Below, piece by piece: positions 33,519-43,600 of a stretch of 46,499 nucleotides of DNA; position 1 is the first letter of the stretch, and each line of letters begins with the position of its first letter. Source of the DNA: Anaerotruncus rubiinfantis (GTDB lineage Bacteria > Bacillota > Clostridia > Oscillospirales > Ruminococcaceae). Where the stretch lies: assembly GCF_900078395.1 (NCBI RefSeq), contig NZ_FKLA01000004.1, positions 1-46,499 on the forward strand. Direction: 5' to 3'. A program made the position numbers and the translations under genes. The notes beneath the pieces are model-generated. The model was given only the letters and a program-made list of their open reading frames with translations, was not told where the DNA came from and ran no database searches.

Positions 33519-33907
33519 GCGGACAAGAAGGCAGGGCTTGGATCACCTGAATTTCGCTAAACTTTGATTTCATGAAATATTTCGTCGGGGATATTTCCCG
33601 CCCGGATTCGCAAAAAAGCCGAATCGGTGCATTGCGTCGCCCGATCCGGCCCTTCCGCCAAAGATATCGCTTACGAAATTGTATTTACAGCATCACATCG
33701 CCGGAATTGGGACCCAGCGTTTACTCGGTAAAAATGTTCCCATCCGGCTCGGCGGCCAGCAGCAAAGCAGATGGCGCCACTTCTTCGGCCAGTCCGAAAC
33801 GATGACCTGCGCGACTATCTCCTGTACGGGTTTTGGTTCCGATTTTCGGGTCAATTCGGGAACAAAATCACTTTCCCAAAGGACGAATCGTGATTCTATT
33901 CACGATT
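33519..33907. other. Non-coding stretch after the molybdenum hydroxylase operon
   Basis: About 390 bases with no convincing gene. A perfect inverted repeat GAATCGTGA (33885-33893) / TCACGATTC (33900-33908) overlaps the stop of the last operon gene and may stabilise or end the transcript, although no T run follows. The rest shows no recognisable sequence. Confidence 0.5.
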
Positions 33908-34159
33908 CTATTCGTTAATCTGTTCGCTTTCCGTTTGGGACACATCGGTGCCGCGCCACATCACCAGCATCGAAAGCACCTTACGTTCCTCGTTGCTCAT
34001 ATGCCGGGTCTCGACCATCGGCGCGAGCAGCTGCACCGCCTCTTCGACGTTCTCCTGGGAGAGCGGCCGGGAAAGCCAGCTGTCGTCGCCGGTCAGGCGG
34101 CAAACCACCTTCTGCGCTGAGCGCCAGTTGCGGTTGATCAAAAACTGTGCGAACCCCAT
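33908..34159 (-). CDS. Small protein coupled to the molybdenum hydroxylase
   Basis: 83 residues from the ATG at 34159, which overlaps the stop of the preceding gene as TGATG; another ATG at 34165 would also overlap. The sequence is hydrophilic and mostly helical (ENVEEAVQLLAPMVETRHMS, then EERKVLSMLVMWRGTD), with a Trp-containing start and an acidic tail. There is no signal peptide, cysteine cluster or recognisable domain. The tight coupling and protein-like composition support a real gene. A role in maturation or regulation of the hydroxylase is possible but unproven. Confidence 0.6.
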   Translation of the reverse strand: MGFAQFLINRNWRSAQKVVCRLTGDDSWLSRPLSQENVEEAVQLLAPMVETRHMSNEERKVLSMLVMWRGTDVSQTESEQINE

Positions 34160-36447
34160 CAGCATCCACCAGCTTTCATTCCCAACAGGATCTTTTCCGG
34201 GGTGAGCGGCAATTCACGCACCCGCACGCCGGTGGCGTTGGCAACCGCATCCGCAATGGCGGGCGACGGCGTGTTGATGACCACCTCGCCGATCGATTTT
34301 GCGCCAAACGGCCCGGAAGGCTCGTAGCTCGGCGCAAATTCCACCCGGATCTCCGGCAGATCGAGCCGGGACGGGATCTTATACTGCATAAAGGAATTGT
34401 TCCTCATCCGGCCACGTGAGTCATACTGGACATCCTCATAAAGCGCCATGCCGATCCCCTGCGCGATACCACCCTGCGCTTGCACCGTGGCAAGATTCGG
34501 ATTGATGACTGTGCCACAGTCGACCACGCCGACATAGTCGACCACTTTGGCCTGCCCGGTCTGCAGGTCGACTTCGACCTCGGCAAAACCCGCCATCAGC
34601 GGCGGCGGCGAAACCGGGCTTGCATGTGTCTCGGTGACCTGCAGCCAACGCCCCGCGCCTACACAAAGCGCCTGTGCAAGCGTGGAAAGTAAAATCGCCT
34701 TACCCGGGTCCATGGTTGAAAGCACCCGATCTCCGTCAAAGTTCGCCTGCGTCACCGGGATACCGAGCCGCCGCGCCCCCTCCTGCCGGATAAGATCGCA
34801 GAGTTTGGTTGCGGCCTTCACGACCGCCATGCCGGTCACGTAGGTGGTGCTGGAGGCGTAGGAACCTTTGTCGAACGGGCTGTGGTCGGTGTCCACGCCG
34901 TCCACCGTGATCCGTTCGATCGGACAGTGCAGCACCTCGGCGGCCATCTGCGCAAGGATGGTATCGCAACCGGTGCCCATATCGGTCGCGCCGATCATCA
35001 GGGTGTAGAAACCATCGTCATTGAGCCGCAGTGTCGCGGAACAGGTGTCGATCCCCGCGATACCGGAACCCTGCATGGTGATCGCCATGCCCACCGCGCG
35101 CACGGTATGGTCATCCAGCTGGCGGCAGGGGTATTTTTCATCCCAGCCGATCAGCTCGCGGCCGCGGCGAATACAGTCCTCCAGACGGCTCGAAGAGAGC
35201 GGCCCATCCTTGAAGGCGGGCATCGGATCACCGACGCTGGGAATGTTGCGCAGCCGCAGCTCGGTGGGATCGATGCCCAGATGCGCGGCCAGCTCGTTGG
35301 CGGCGGACTCAATGGCAAAGCAACCCTGCGTCGCGCCGTAGCCGCGAAACGCCCCGCCCGCCATCGTGTTGGTGTAAACGTTCTGGTGGGTGAAACGATA
35401 ATGATCCTTTGCATGAGAATAAAGCGCAATCGTCTTGGTGCCGGAAAGACCGATTGTCGTGCAGGCGTGTTCCGCATAGGCGCCTGCGTTCGAAAGGGTG
35501 TGCAGGCTGATCGCCTTTACAACGCCGTCCCTGGTTGCGCCGAGCCGGACATGCAGGCGCATCTGGTGACGGCTGTTCGAAGCGGAGAAGGTCTCCTGAC
35601 GGGTAAAAACGATCCGCGCGGGCTTCCCGGTCCGCAGCGTCACGATGGCCGGGAACAGCTCGCTCACCATCGCCTGTTTTGCGCCAAATCCCCCGCCGAT
35701 TCGGGGTTTTACCACCCGCACAGCGGTTTTGGGCAGACCCAGCGCATGCGCGATGATCCGGCGGCAGTGAAATGGGATCTGGGTCGAGGAAACCACGTTC
35801 AGCCGGCCGTTGTGGTCAAGATAGGTATAAGTGCGGAAGGTTTCCATCATCGCCTGCGCGTTCGCCTTGGTATAATAGGTTCGGTCGATAACGACATCAC
35901 ACCCCGCGAGCGCTGCCTCCACATCGCCCGCGCTGTCCTCCCCGCTCGCCACCAGGTTGCGGGTGGGATCGCCACCGATATCAAAATTGTAATGCAGATC
36001 GCTTTCCGGATGCACCACAACCGGGCTGTCGAGCGCCTGCTCGAAATCGAGGAGCGGCTCGCGCACCTCATATTTGACCCGAATCATCTTCATCGCCTTG
36101 TCGACCGTGCGTTCGTCCCGCCCGGCCACGATCGCGACCGGGTCGCCGACATACCGCACGACCTCCTCCAGGATGTAGCGGTCGTAAGGGCTCGGCTCCG
36201 GATAGCTCTGGCCCGCAAAGGTGTAGCGGATCTTCGGAACATCTTTATAAGTCAGGATGCATTCGATGCCGTTTACCTTCAGCGCGGTGTCGCACTTGAT
36301 CGATTTGATCCGCGCATGCGCGTGCGGGCTGCGCAGCACCTTGACCACCAGGCAGTTCTGTGGGGTCAGGTCTTCGGTGTAGACACCCTTGCCAGTGGTG
36401 AGGGCGGCCGCGTCGATCTTGGGGATGCGCTGTCCTACCGTGTTCAT
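34159..36447 (-). CDS. Xanthine dehydrogenase-family molybdenum-binding subunit
   Basis: 762 residues from the ATG at 36447, overlapping the Fe-S subunit stop as ATGA; an upstream frame extension has no start signal. The N-terminal hammerhead domain has GQRIPKIDAAALTTGKGVYT and HAHARIKSI. The molybdopterin-binding half has GGGFGAKQAM, AFRGYGATQGCFAIES, GSGIAGIDTCSATLRL, GATDMGTGCDTILAQM and DKGSYASSTTYVTG. It ends with GEVVINTPSPAIADAVANAT, near the catalytic-Glu region. The size fits the separate large subunit of XdhABC-type enzymes, which hydroxylate purines or N-heterocycles. The substrate is not fixed by the sequence. It is the third gene after the FAD and Fe-S subunits. Confidence 0.93.
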   Translation of the reverse strand: MNTVGQRIPKIDAAALTTGKGVYTEDLTPQNCLVVKVLRSPHAHARIKSIKCDTALKVNGIECILTYKDVPKIRYTFAGQSYPEPSPYDRYILEEVVRYVGDPVAIVAGRDERTVDKAMKMIRVKYEVREPLLDFEQALDSPVVVHPESDLHYNFDIGGDPTRNLVASGEDSAGDVEAALAGCDVVIDRTYYTKANAQAMMETFRTYTYLDHNGRLNVVSSTQIPFHCRRIIAHALGLPKTAVRVVKPRIGGGFGAKQAMVSELFPAIVTLRTGKPARIVFTRQETFSASNSRHQMRLHVRLGATRDGVVKAISLHTLSNAGAYAEHACTTIGLSGTKTIALYSHAKDHYRFTHQNVYTNTMAGGAFRGYGATQGCFAIESAANELAAHLGIDPTELRLRNIPSVGDPMPAFKDGPLSSSRLEDCIRRGRELIGWDEKYPCRQLDDHTVRAVGMAITMQGSGIAGIDTCSATLRLNDDGFYTLMIGATDMGTGCDTILAQMAAEVLHCPIERITVDGVDTDHSPFDKGSYASSTTYVTGMAVVKAATKLCDLIRQEGARRLGIPVTQANFDGDRVLSTMDPGKAILLSTLAQALCVGAGRWLQVTETHASPVSPPPLMAGFAEVEVDLQTGQAKVVDYVGVVDCGTVINPNLATVQAQGGIAQGIGMALYEDVQYDSRGRMRNNSFMQYKIPSRLDLPEIRVEFAPSYEPSGPFGAKSIGEVVINTPSPAIADAVANATGVRVRELPLTPEKILLGMKAGGC

Positions 36448-36899
36448 GGCCGCTCCCCCTTCAGGTATTTTTCGATCGCCGCCAGCTGGGAGGTATAGCC
36501 GGAGCATCGGCAGAGATTGCCTGCGAGATATTCCTGGATCTCCTCACGGGAGGGGCTTTGCAGTTCCCGCTTCATTGCAAGCACGCTCATGGTAAATCCC
36601 GGGCTGCAGAAGCCGCATTGTTCAGCCCCCTGCGCCGCCATGAACCGGCCGAATTCCGCGGCTTCCTCCGCCACGCCTTCAAGGGTCGTGACCTGTTTGC
36701 CGTCGGCGCGGGCTGTTGGATAGGAACAGGAAAGCACCGGCGCGCCATCCACCCAGACGGTGCACAGTCCGCAGTTCGCGGTGTCGCAGCCGCGCTTGAC
36801 GCTCACAAAGCCGTATTTGCGCAGAAAATCAATCAGCATCATATCGTTCGGGATATGTTTGTCATAAAGCTTCCCGTTGACCGTTACCTTTACTTTCAT
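36444..36899 (-). CDS. [2Fe-2S] subunit of the molybdenum hydroxylase
   Basis: 151 residues. The plant-type [2Fe-2S] cluster is bound by C38, C43, C46 and C58. The second, helical cluster is bound by C95, C98, C130 and C132. All eight cysteines expected for XdhC/CoxS-type subunits are present. It passes electrons from molybdenum to FAD. Its ATG overlaps the end of the FAD-subunit frame and its stop overlaps the next start (ATGA), giving a coupled FAD, Fe-S, Mo order. Confidence 0.95.
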   Translation of the reverse strand: MKVKVTVNGKLYDKHIPNDMMLIDFLRKYGFVSVKRGCDTANCGLCTVWVDGAPVLSCSYPTARADGKQVTTLEGVAEEAAEFGRFMAAQGAEQCGFCSPGFTMSVLAMKRELQSPSREEIQEYLAGNLCRCSGYTSQLAAIEKYLKGERP

Positions 36900-37670
36900 C
36901 TGCCGCTCTCCCCCTCCATCAGCTTCTTCACCGCGCGCTGCACCAGCACCGGCGTGATCGCCCGGCGGTATTCCGCCGAGCCGCGCAGATTCGTCTCAAA
37001 CCGCAATTCGTGGGCGGCGGCCTCACCGGCCGCCGCCCACGCGCCCGCTGCCGGGCGCGCGGCACGCTTTTCCCGGCCGCGCGCCAACCGAAACGCGCCA
37101 GTCATCCCCCAGACGGCTGACCGCAACCGCGAGCACCGGAAAATCGGTGGCGGAAAGGCGCAGAGACTCATAGGCGGCTTTACGGCCATCCTTTCGGATA
37201 GTCACATGGGTCAGGATATCGCGGGTATAGGGCATTTCGAGGAACTGCGCGAACGGGATTTCCCCGCCCGCGTGCAGCACGACCGACGCGTCGAGCGCGA
37301 GCAGCGCCGCGCACAGGTCGGAATAGCCCGCGCGCATGAATACGCTCGCGCCGACCGTGGCCATGTTGCGAAACTGCACGCCCACGATATGCCGGACGCT
37401 TTCCGGCAGGATACCGCCGAACGCCCCCCGCAGCGCCGGGCAGGTCTCCAACTGGCGCAGGGTCACCGATGCGCCCAGCCGGACGGCTTCCGGAGTTTCT
37501 TCGATCTGGTCAAGGCCAAGGCGGCCCAAATCGATGGCAGTCCAAATGCGTTTGTTGGTCATCCGCAGCCATCCGCAGCCGCCCAAAATGGTATTGGTCT
37601 TGTTCTTTTGCAGAAGCCCGAACGCATCGTCAAGGCTTTCGGCAAAGTGGTACGTCTTTGCTGTAAACAT
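36896..37670 (-). pseudogene. FAD subunit of the molybdenum hydroxylase, frameshifted
   Basis: The N-terminal part is read from the ATG at 37670 and stops at 37023 after 215 residues. It has the FAD-binding fold marks LGGCGWLR (17 residues after YHFAESLDDAF), FRNMATVGASVFMRAGYSDL and the start of the C-terminal domain (DWRVSVGARPGKA). The expected end, HELRFETNLRGSAEYRRAIT to LMEGESGR, is present in a second frame, 36896-37189. The frame changes around the A4 run at 37068-37071 inside GGGAAAAGC. Removing one base would give a normal protein of about 257 residues (RPGKRAARPAAGAW...). Either the gene is broken, a sequencing or assembly indel is present, or frameshifting occurs. The other two subunits are intact, so an indel error is quite possible. 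Confidence 0.8.
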
Positions 37671-37715
37671 CTTCTCTTCCTACTTTCCAACGGCAAGGCA
37701 TAAAATTCTATAATA

Positions 37716-37743
37716 ATTATACCTGTAAGAAACCGGAAGTAAA
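37716..37743 (-). promoter_or_regulatory. Promoter of the molybdenum hydroxylase operon
   Basis: Minus-strand TTTACT (37743-37738) and consensus TATAAT (37721-37716) with a 16-base spacer, about 46 bases before the FAD subunit. Confidence 0.5.
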
Positions 37744-37805
37744 GGGGAGAGACCGACAAAATTTGCGGGAAAGTGCTACCAATGGACAGTTTACATAATA
37801 TTCAC

Positions 37806-37834
37806 TTGTAAATCCTATGAAAAAGCATTAAAAT
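37806..37834 (+). promoter_or_regulatory. Promoter of the beta-CASP hydrolase
   Basis: TTGTAA (37806-37811) and TAAAAT (37829-37834) with a 17-base spacer, followed by AGGAGG and the ATG at 37875. Confidence 0.6.
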
Positions 37835-37874
37835 GGACATAGGTTCTTTTTAAATTGCATCAGGAGGTAACTAT

Positions 37875-39470
37875 ATGAAACTCTCGTTTCTGGGTGCGAC
37901 CCATGAAGTCACAGGCAGCTGCCATTATCTGCAGGCCTGCGGCAAAAAGATCCTGATCGACTGCGGCATGCAGCAGGGCCCCGATGAATATGAACATCAG
38001 GAACTGCCGGTCGCACCGGGGGAAATTGATTTTGTGCTGCTCACCCACGCGCATATCGACCATTCCGGCCGTCTGCCGCTGCTTGCGAAATACGGTTTCC
38101 GGGGGCCGGTGGTCACCACCTCCGCCACCGCCGACCTGTGCGGCATCATGCTGCGCGACTCCGCTCATATTCAGGAGTTTGAAGCCGAATGGAAAAACCG
38201 CAAAGGCAAACGCGCTGGCCGTGAACCGGTCGAACCGATGTACACCATGCAGGACGCGGAACAGATTATTTCCCAGCTTCAGGAGCATGAATACAACGAA
38301 ATGGCCGAACTCTGCGAAGGCGTCCGGATACGCTTTATCGATGTGGGGCATCTGCTCGGCTCCGCTTCGATCGAAGTTTGGGTCACCGAAGACGGCATCA
38401 CCAAAAAAATCGTCTTTTCGGGCGATATCGGCAACCTCAACCAGCCGTTGATCCGCGACCCGCAGTACATAGATGAAGCCGATTATGTCGTTATCGAATC
38501 GACCTACGGCACCCGCAACCACAATGTCCCTCCCGATTATACCGCGCTGCTTGCCAGTGTCATCCAGAAAACCCTCGACCGCGGCGGCAACGTCGTGATC
38601 CCCTCCTTCGCGGTCGGACGCACGCAGGAGCTGCTCTATTTCCTGCGGGAAATCCGCGCGCGCGACCTTGTGAAGGGCCACAAGAATTTCCCGGTTTACG
38701 TGGACAGTCCGCTCGCCATCGAGGCAACCAATATCTTTAACGAAAACCGTTACGGCTATTTCGATGAGGAAGCCATGGAGCTGGTTCAGCACGGGATCAA
38801 TCCCATCACCTTCCATGGGCTCGAGCTCGCAGTCACCAGCGACGAATCCCGCGCCATCAACTTCGACAATCGCCCCAAGGTAATCATCTCCGCATCCGGC
38901 ATGTGCGAGGCCGGACGCATCAAGCACCATCTGAAGCACAACCTCTGGCGGCCAGAATGCACCATTGTGTTCGTCGGTTACCAGGCGGCCGGCACCACCG
39001 GCCGCGCGCTGATTGAGGGCGCGAAATCGGTCAAGCTCTTCGGCGAAACGATCGATGTCGAAGCCGAAATCACCCAGCTCGAAGGCATCAGCGGCCACGC
39101 CGACCAAAACGGCCTGCTGCGCTGGCTCGACGCCTACCAGAAGAAACCCGAACACATCTTTGTCGTCCATGGCGAGGACGCCACCTGCACCGCGTTCGCA
39201 GAACTGGTCGCAGAGCGGTATGGCATCCCGGCAACCGCGCCCGACTATCAGGCGAGCTTCGACCTCGCCACCAACACGATGCTCGAACCCGGCATCAAGC
39301 GGGAACCGAAAAAGGTCACCGTCAAGCCGGTTTCTTCTGTCTTTACCCGCCTGGTCGCTGCCGGACAGCGCCTGATGCAGGTGATCGAACAGAACAAGGG
39401 CGGCGCGAACAAGGATCTTGCCAGATTTGCCGACCAGATCAACGCACTCTGCGAAAAATGGAAACGATGA
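37875..39470 (+). CDS. Beta-CASP metallo-beta-lactamase-fold RNase-like protein
   Basis: 531 residues. HxHxDH is at 58-63 (LTHAHIDHSG). FSGDIGNLNQPLIRDP carries the next metal-ligand aspartate, and YVVIESTYGTRNH is the typical downstream strand. The beta-CASP insertion includes VVIPSFAVGRTQELLYFL and VYVDSPLAIEATNIF. SASGMCEAGRIKHHLKHNL, the TTGRALIEGAK stretch, the ISGHADQNGLLRW RMBL motif and VVHGEDATC complete the fold. Relatives (YSH1/CPSF-type) are RNA endo- or exonucleases acting in the cytoplasm. Prokaryotic members of this single-domain type are not RNase J and are poorly characterised. It is monocistronic with its own promoter and terminator. Confidence 0.93.
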   Translation: MKLSFLGATHEVTGSCHYLQACGKKILIDCGMQQGPDEYEHQELPVAPGEIDFVLLTHAHIDHSGRLPLLAKYGFRGPVVTTSATADLCGIMLRDSAHIQEFEAEWKNRKGKRAGREPVEPMYTMQDAEQIISQLQEHEYNEMAELCEGVRIRFIDVGHLLGSASIEVWVTEDGITKKIVFSGDIGNLNQPLIRDPQYIDEADYVVIESTYGTRNHNVPPDYTALLASVIQKTLDRGGNVVIPSFAVGRTQELLYFLREIRARDLVKGHKNFPVYVDSPLAIEATNIFNENRYGYFDEEAMELVQHGINPITFHGLELAVTSDESRAINFDNRPKVIISASGMCEAGRIKHHLKHNLWRPECTIVFVGYQAAGTTGRALIEGAKSVKLFGETIDVEAEITQLEGISGHADQNGLLRWLDAYQKKPEHIFVVHGEDATCTAFAELVAERYGIPATAPDYQASFDLATNTMLEPGIKREPKKVTVKPVSSVFTRLVAAGQRLMQVIEQNKGGANKDLARFADQINALCEKWKR

Positions 39471-39475
39471 TACGC

Positions 39476-39504
39476 GAAAGCTGCGGCTCCCGGCCGCAGC
39501 TTTC
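39476..39504 (+). terminator. Terminator of the beta-CASP hydrolase
   Basis: GAAAGCTGCGGC (39476-39487) pairs perfectly with 39493-39504 around TCCCG. Only a short T run follows. Confidence 0.7.
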
Positions 39505-39762
39505 CTCATTCCTCACTGCCCGGCCCGCGGCCTGAGCGGCGCGCCGACGTTCGTCAGCGCATCTCACGGGCGGAAGACCGGCAGCCTATCTCGCAATAAG
39601 AGCCGCCAAAGGCGGTTGTGCTCGAAACGCTCGCTGCGGCTCGCAATCCCCTTGTGTGCCCCCATCCGGCAAGGTGAGAACCACTCCTCCGGAAAACGCA
39701 CATCCCACAGAAAGATAAACGCACACCGCCCGGACGCAGTCGCGTCCGGGCGGTGTTTCGTT
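39505..39762. other. Intergenic region, no gene seen
   Basis: About 260 GC-rich bases. Besides the hairpin at 39723-39756 there is a small dyad GCCGCC-AAA-GGCGGT (39602-39616). No coding signature or promoter is convincing. Confidence 0.5.
39723..39756 (-). terminator. Hairpin after the XRE regulator
   Basis: A 15-bp perfect stem (39723-39737 with 39742-39756) with an AGTC loop lies just past the stop at 39763. The minus strand beyond it is only weakly T-rich. Confidence 0.65.
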
Positions 39763-40530
39763 TCAGGGGTTTGCAAGGCTCATGGCCAGACGCACAAGCC
39801 ATTTCCACAGGTGCGGACAATTCTGGAGCAGAAACAGGCGTACCTGCTCCTGTGTCGCGCCGTCAAGCATAAGCACCTGTTCCCCGCGTGCGCTTACGCC
39901 AATCGCCGCGTTTCCCATCGCTGTCGCGCCGACCGCCAGCGTATGCGCAAACGCACTGCCTCCGATGGCGTAGATGCCGACTGCAAAGCCGCCGAAGGCA
40001 AGTGCTCCGATTGAAAAGCCACCGAAACTGATCCCACCGAGCGCGCACCCGCCAAAGGCAAAGAGCAGGCCCAAAGAGACGCCGCCGAAACTCAGAAGCC
40101 CCAGCGCCAGCCCGCCAAGGCTCAAAACGCCGACCGAGATGTTGCCGATCGCAATAATCCCTTTTGCAACAGCGTTTCCGTAACGGGAGATCTTGATATG
40201 CACAAGCGGCAGCCCAAACAGGGTTGTTTTGCTGCGGTATTCATAACCATCCCGCCGCTTGACGCACCTGCGCAGCTCGGCCAATTCCCTGGCAAGCGCC
40301 GCGTCGTCCGGCCGCGCGGCAGCGCGTTCAGTCTGTTCCGGCCGCGCGAGATAGTCAAGGCTCACGCCAAAAATATCCGCCAGCGCGATCAACTTTGCAA
40401 GCTCCGGCGTTGCGTTCCCAGCTTCCCATTTACTGACCGACTGACGGGTCACATGCAAAATCTCCGCCAGCTGTTCCTGTGAAAGGCCACGCTCCCGGCG
40501 CAGCTGAACCAGCTTGTCACAAAAATTCAT
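39763..40530 (-). CDS. XRE regulator with glycine-rich repeat tail
   Basis: 255 residues from the ATG at 40530, set by GGGGGAG; the longer frame to 40626 has no ribosome site. Residues 1-62 are an XRE helix-turn-helix (LVQLRRERGLSQEQLAEILH, then TRQSVSKWEAGNATPEL). A charged helix links it to about 90 residues of hydrophobic glycine repeats such as ISVGVLSLGGLALGLLSFGG and ISFGGFSIGALAFGGFAVG, roughly one repeat per five or six residues. This looks like a small solenoid or a set of tightly packed membrane helices. Clostridial proteins with this layout are known as uncharacterised helix-turn-helix proteins. The tail may tether the regulator to the membrane or sense something there (inference). 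Confidence 0.85.
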   Translation of the reverse strand: MNFCDKLVQLRRERGLSQEQLAEILHVTRQSVSKWEAGNATPELAKLIALADIFGVSLDYLARPEQTERAAARPDDAALARELAELRRCVKRRDGYEYRSKTTLFGLPLVHIKISRYGNAVAKGIIAIGNISVGVLSLGGLALGLLSFGGVSLGLLFAFGGCALGGISFGGFSIGALAFGGFAVGIYAIGGSAFAHTLAVGATAMGNAAIGVSARGEQVLMLDGATQEQVRLFLLQNCPHLWKWLVRLAMSLANP

Positions 40531-40624
40531 CCCGTTCTCCCCCTTTTCCCTTGTTGGCAATATACCCGAAATGGCCAGGATAATCAAGAAAACAGCGGCT
40601 TGCAGTTTGTCAACCATAGGTTGC

Positions 40625-40666
40625 AAAAGGCCGTCCGGCAGGAATTTTTCCTTACCGGACGGCTTT
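40625..40666 (-). terminator. Terminator of the alpha-2-macroglobulin-like gene
   Basis: GCCGTCCGG (40630-40638) pairs with CCGGACGGC (40655-40663), with a smaller inner stem AGGAA/TTCCT. The minus strand then reads TTTT. Confidence 0.7.
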
Positions 40667-40674
40667 CTATCTGC

Positions 40675-43600
40675 TTATTGGATGACGATCTTACCGCGCG
40701 GGGATTTCGCGGCGAGGCCGTCGCCGGGCGGTGTGACATAAGCGCTTTCTGTGACGAAATCGCCCGCCATCGCCGCGTTCACATAGTAGGTCAGCGTATA
40801 GCTGTCCAACGCACCCTCGGTGAATTCCATTTCCGAATCCGTGACAGGGACGGCCGCTTCTTCAGTTCCGGGATTGATCTTAATCCCTTCTTCCAGGAGC
40901 TCCTCTTCCTCAGCCTCGCTATCGTAGGGCACGGGCTGCGGCAGCTCGCCACGGTCAAGATAGATGTAGCCGCGCACCGTCTGGCCCTCATTTTCGACAT
41001 TGCCCCAGCACCAGTCATACGCCGGATTCAGGCGGCTGTCGTAAAGCATCGGCAGAAAGCGCATGCCGGACGGGATATAATCCGAAATGATGTAGCAGCC
41101 GGAAGGCGCGTCTTCTGCAAATTCGACCCGGACCGAAACCCGGACCCGGCTTCCAATGCCGATCTCATCGCCGGAAACCGGCGTATAAGACTTGGTCACC
41201 TTCACCTTACTGTTGTCCGCCGCGCCGGACGCATCCGCGTAACCGGTATAGGCGGCGCTTACATAGACGTCCTTCCCGCCTTCAAATTGGGCGGCGGTCA
41301 GCGCTTCATAGCTCATCGAAATCGCTTCCCAGCCCTTCCCGGACAGGTCCACCGTCTGTTTTTCCCCGTCGCGCAGGTAGCTGAACTTTGCGCCGGCCGA
41401 TCCGGCCGGAATGGTAAAGTTCTCAATATAGGCAAGCTGCTCGAGGTTGTAGAGCACGGTGGTTGACGCCCGGCGGTTGGTATTTTGCAGATTGAGGTAA
41501 CGCATCAGAGCGTCCGCGTCCGGATTCGAGGTGATCGAAGTGAGCATCAGCGCGGCGGCGGTGTTCTGCACCCGCTCGTCGAAGGTGCCGCCCGTCTCGA
41601 CATATTTGAGATCCCCTTCGGCAACGATCTGCCCGCCGAGCGAAGCATAGACCTTCTCCGCGCCTGTAAAATCACCGAGCTTTGCAAGCCCCACGCCGAG
41701 GTAAAGTTTCTGCGCCGCTGTGAGCGTCGGCTCCTCCAGCATGCGGGTGATATCGAGCAACACCGGTTCGCCCGCGGCCGCAAGCCCCATCTGGGCCATA
41801 ACCCGGTCATCCGGCGTGGCGGCCGGGTCCTTGAGCACCTCCTGCAGGAAGGTCCTGGCCGAGCTGCGGTTGATCTGGTCGGGCGCCGCCGCCAGCATTT
41901 TTGCGGTCACAGCGGCATCCGGTTCAGAAACCGGCAGCAATTTCACCCCACTCTCGCTCTGGATTTGCTCGAGGCGTTCATCCTTGTACACACGCATCCG
42001 CTCGGATGGATCGAGCAGCTCGTTATATGCGACCTGCGCGCGGTAAGCGGCAACCAGGACTTCGGTCCGGCTGCCGGACTGCCCGGCGAGCTTCTGCACA
42101 CCATCCATATAGGCTGTCATCCGATGGTCATAGACAAGCATCCGCACCGGATAGCGCACGCTGGAAAGCCCGGAAAGTTCTGAAAGCGGCATCGAACGGA
42201 TCACCGGCACAGTGAGCCCCTGACGGATCACCGCAAACTCCTGTTTGACCGCGTCGGAAAGGCTGCCGCATTTGACCGCGGCCTGCAAATAATACTGGCC
42301 CGCGTCGTACTTGCCGAAATTGAACTGTACCCGCTCGCCCGGCTTGCCGGAAGCGGTTAGACGGTCGATCTCGGTGCCATCCATTTTATGAACGGTGATG
42401 GTATATTCCGCCTGCCCTGAAAGGAGAGTGATCTCGGTCCCAACGCTTTGCAGGGTCATTGAAACATCGTCCCCTTCGAGGTAGCTGTCCGAATGGAGCA
42501 CCTGCAGATAGAAAGGCAGGGTCGCGACCGCGTTTGAAACACCGCTGCCCGCCTTCACAAGCGGGTCGGACGTCACCGCGCAGGCGGTAACCCTCCAGGA
42601 GGTGATGTTGTCCGGCAGTTTCACTTCAACGGCAGCTTTACCGGTCGCGTCAACCACGACCGTCTGGAAGGAAGCGGTATCCACAAATTCCTCGCGCACC
42701 TGCGTCACGCCATCTCCGCCGCCGCCCGTGCCAACGCCCCCGGCAGTGGCTGGATTCGCCTCATCAAGCGCGTATTCGCTGTAGGAGACGCCCTGCTCCA
42801 CCGATGGATGATAGATGCTGCCGTAAATCTGCGCCGCCAGGTCGATCTCCTGCCCGGCAATCGCAAAGACAGCCTCATCCACCACGCCGATACAGACCGA
42901 AGCGGCGGCAGGGCTGCCCTGCGCGTCGGTGACGGTCAATTCGACCACGGCATTCTCACCGGGACGATAGCTTTCAGCGGTGGGCTTCACCTGCACAGTG
43001 AGTTCCTGCCCTGTGTAATCATAGGTGACATAGAGGTTTTCGATCAGGTAAACGTGCCGCCCGTCGAAATAAGCCCCCACGATCACGACGTTCGGGAGAT
43101 ACTGTTCCCCCATTGTGAGCGACGCCGCTCCCCCTTCGAACAGCGCGGTCGAAAGGGTCTTTCGCTGCACAGTGCTGTAAAGCACCCGGCCTTTCGGCTG
43201 GATCTGCCGGCCGTTTTCGTAAAGCCCGAGCGGAATGGTTTCCCCAAGCGGCACGGCGAGCCGGTTACTGTCAAAACTTTCCCCGCTGGTAAAGCTGTAG
43301 CGCTTTTCCCCGTCGCTGTTTGGCGAGAAATAATAGGGCCGCAGGCTGTGCATCTCCTGCACCTGGCCGATCACCTGCCCATCAAAGGTCAGTTCGAGCC
43401 GGTAATAGGTGTCCGTGGTGGATTCATACGGATAGTCCAGTACCGCTGTACCGCCCACCGTGGAGATCTGGCGGGTGTCCTCCACCGATTCCACCCGGTT
43501 GCTTTCATACCGCGTAACGGTACGTTTATTGACTGGATCGTAATAACTGCCTACCGGGGTCTGGACATACTGAACCTTATGTACTGTTGCTGTCAGCGGA

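Noticed and set aside
33560..33900. Short plus-strand frames between yhcH and the molybdenum hydroxylase operon
   Set aside because: No ribosome sites and no protein-like composition.
37860..39509. 549-residue minus-strand frame opposite the beta-CASP gene
   Set aside because: The plus strand has all catalytic motifs; the antisense frame has no start signal.
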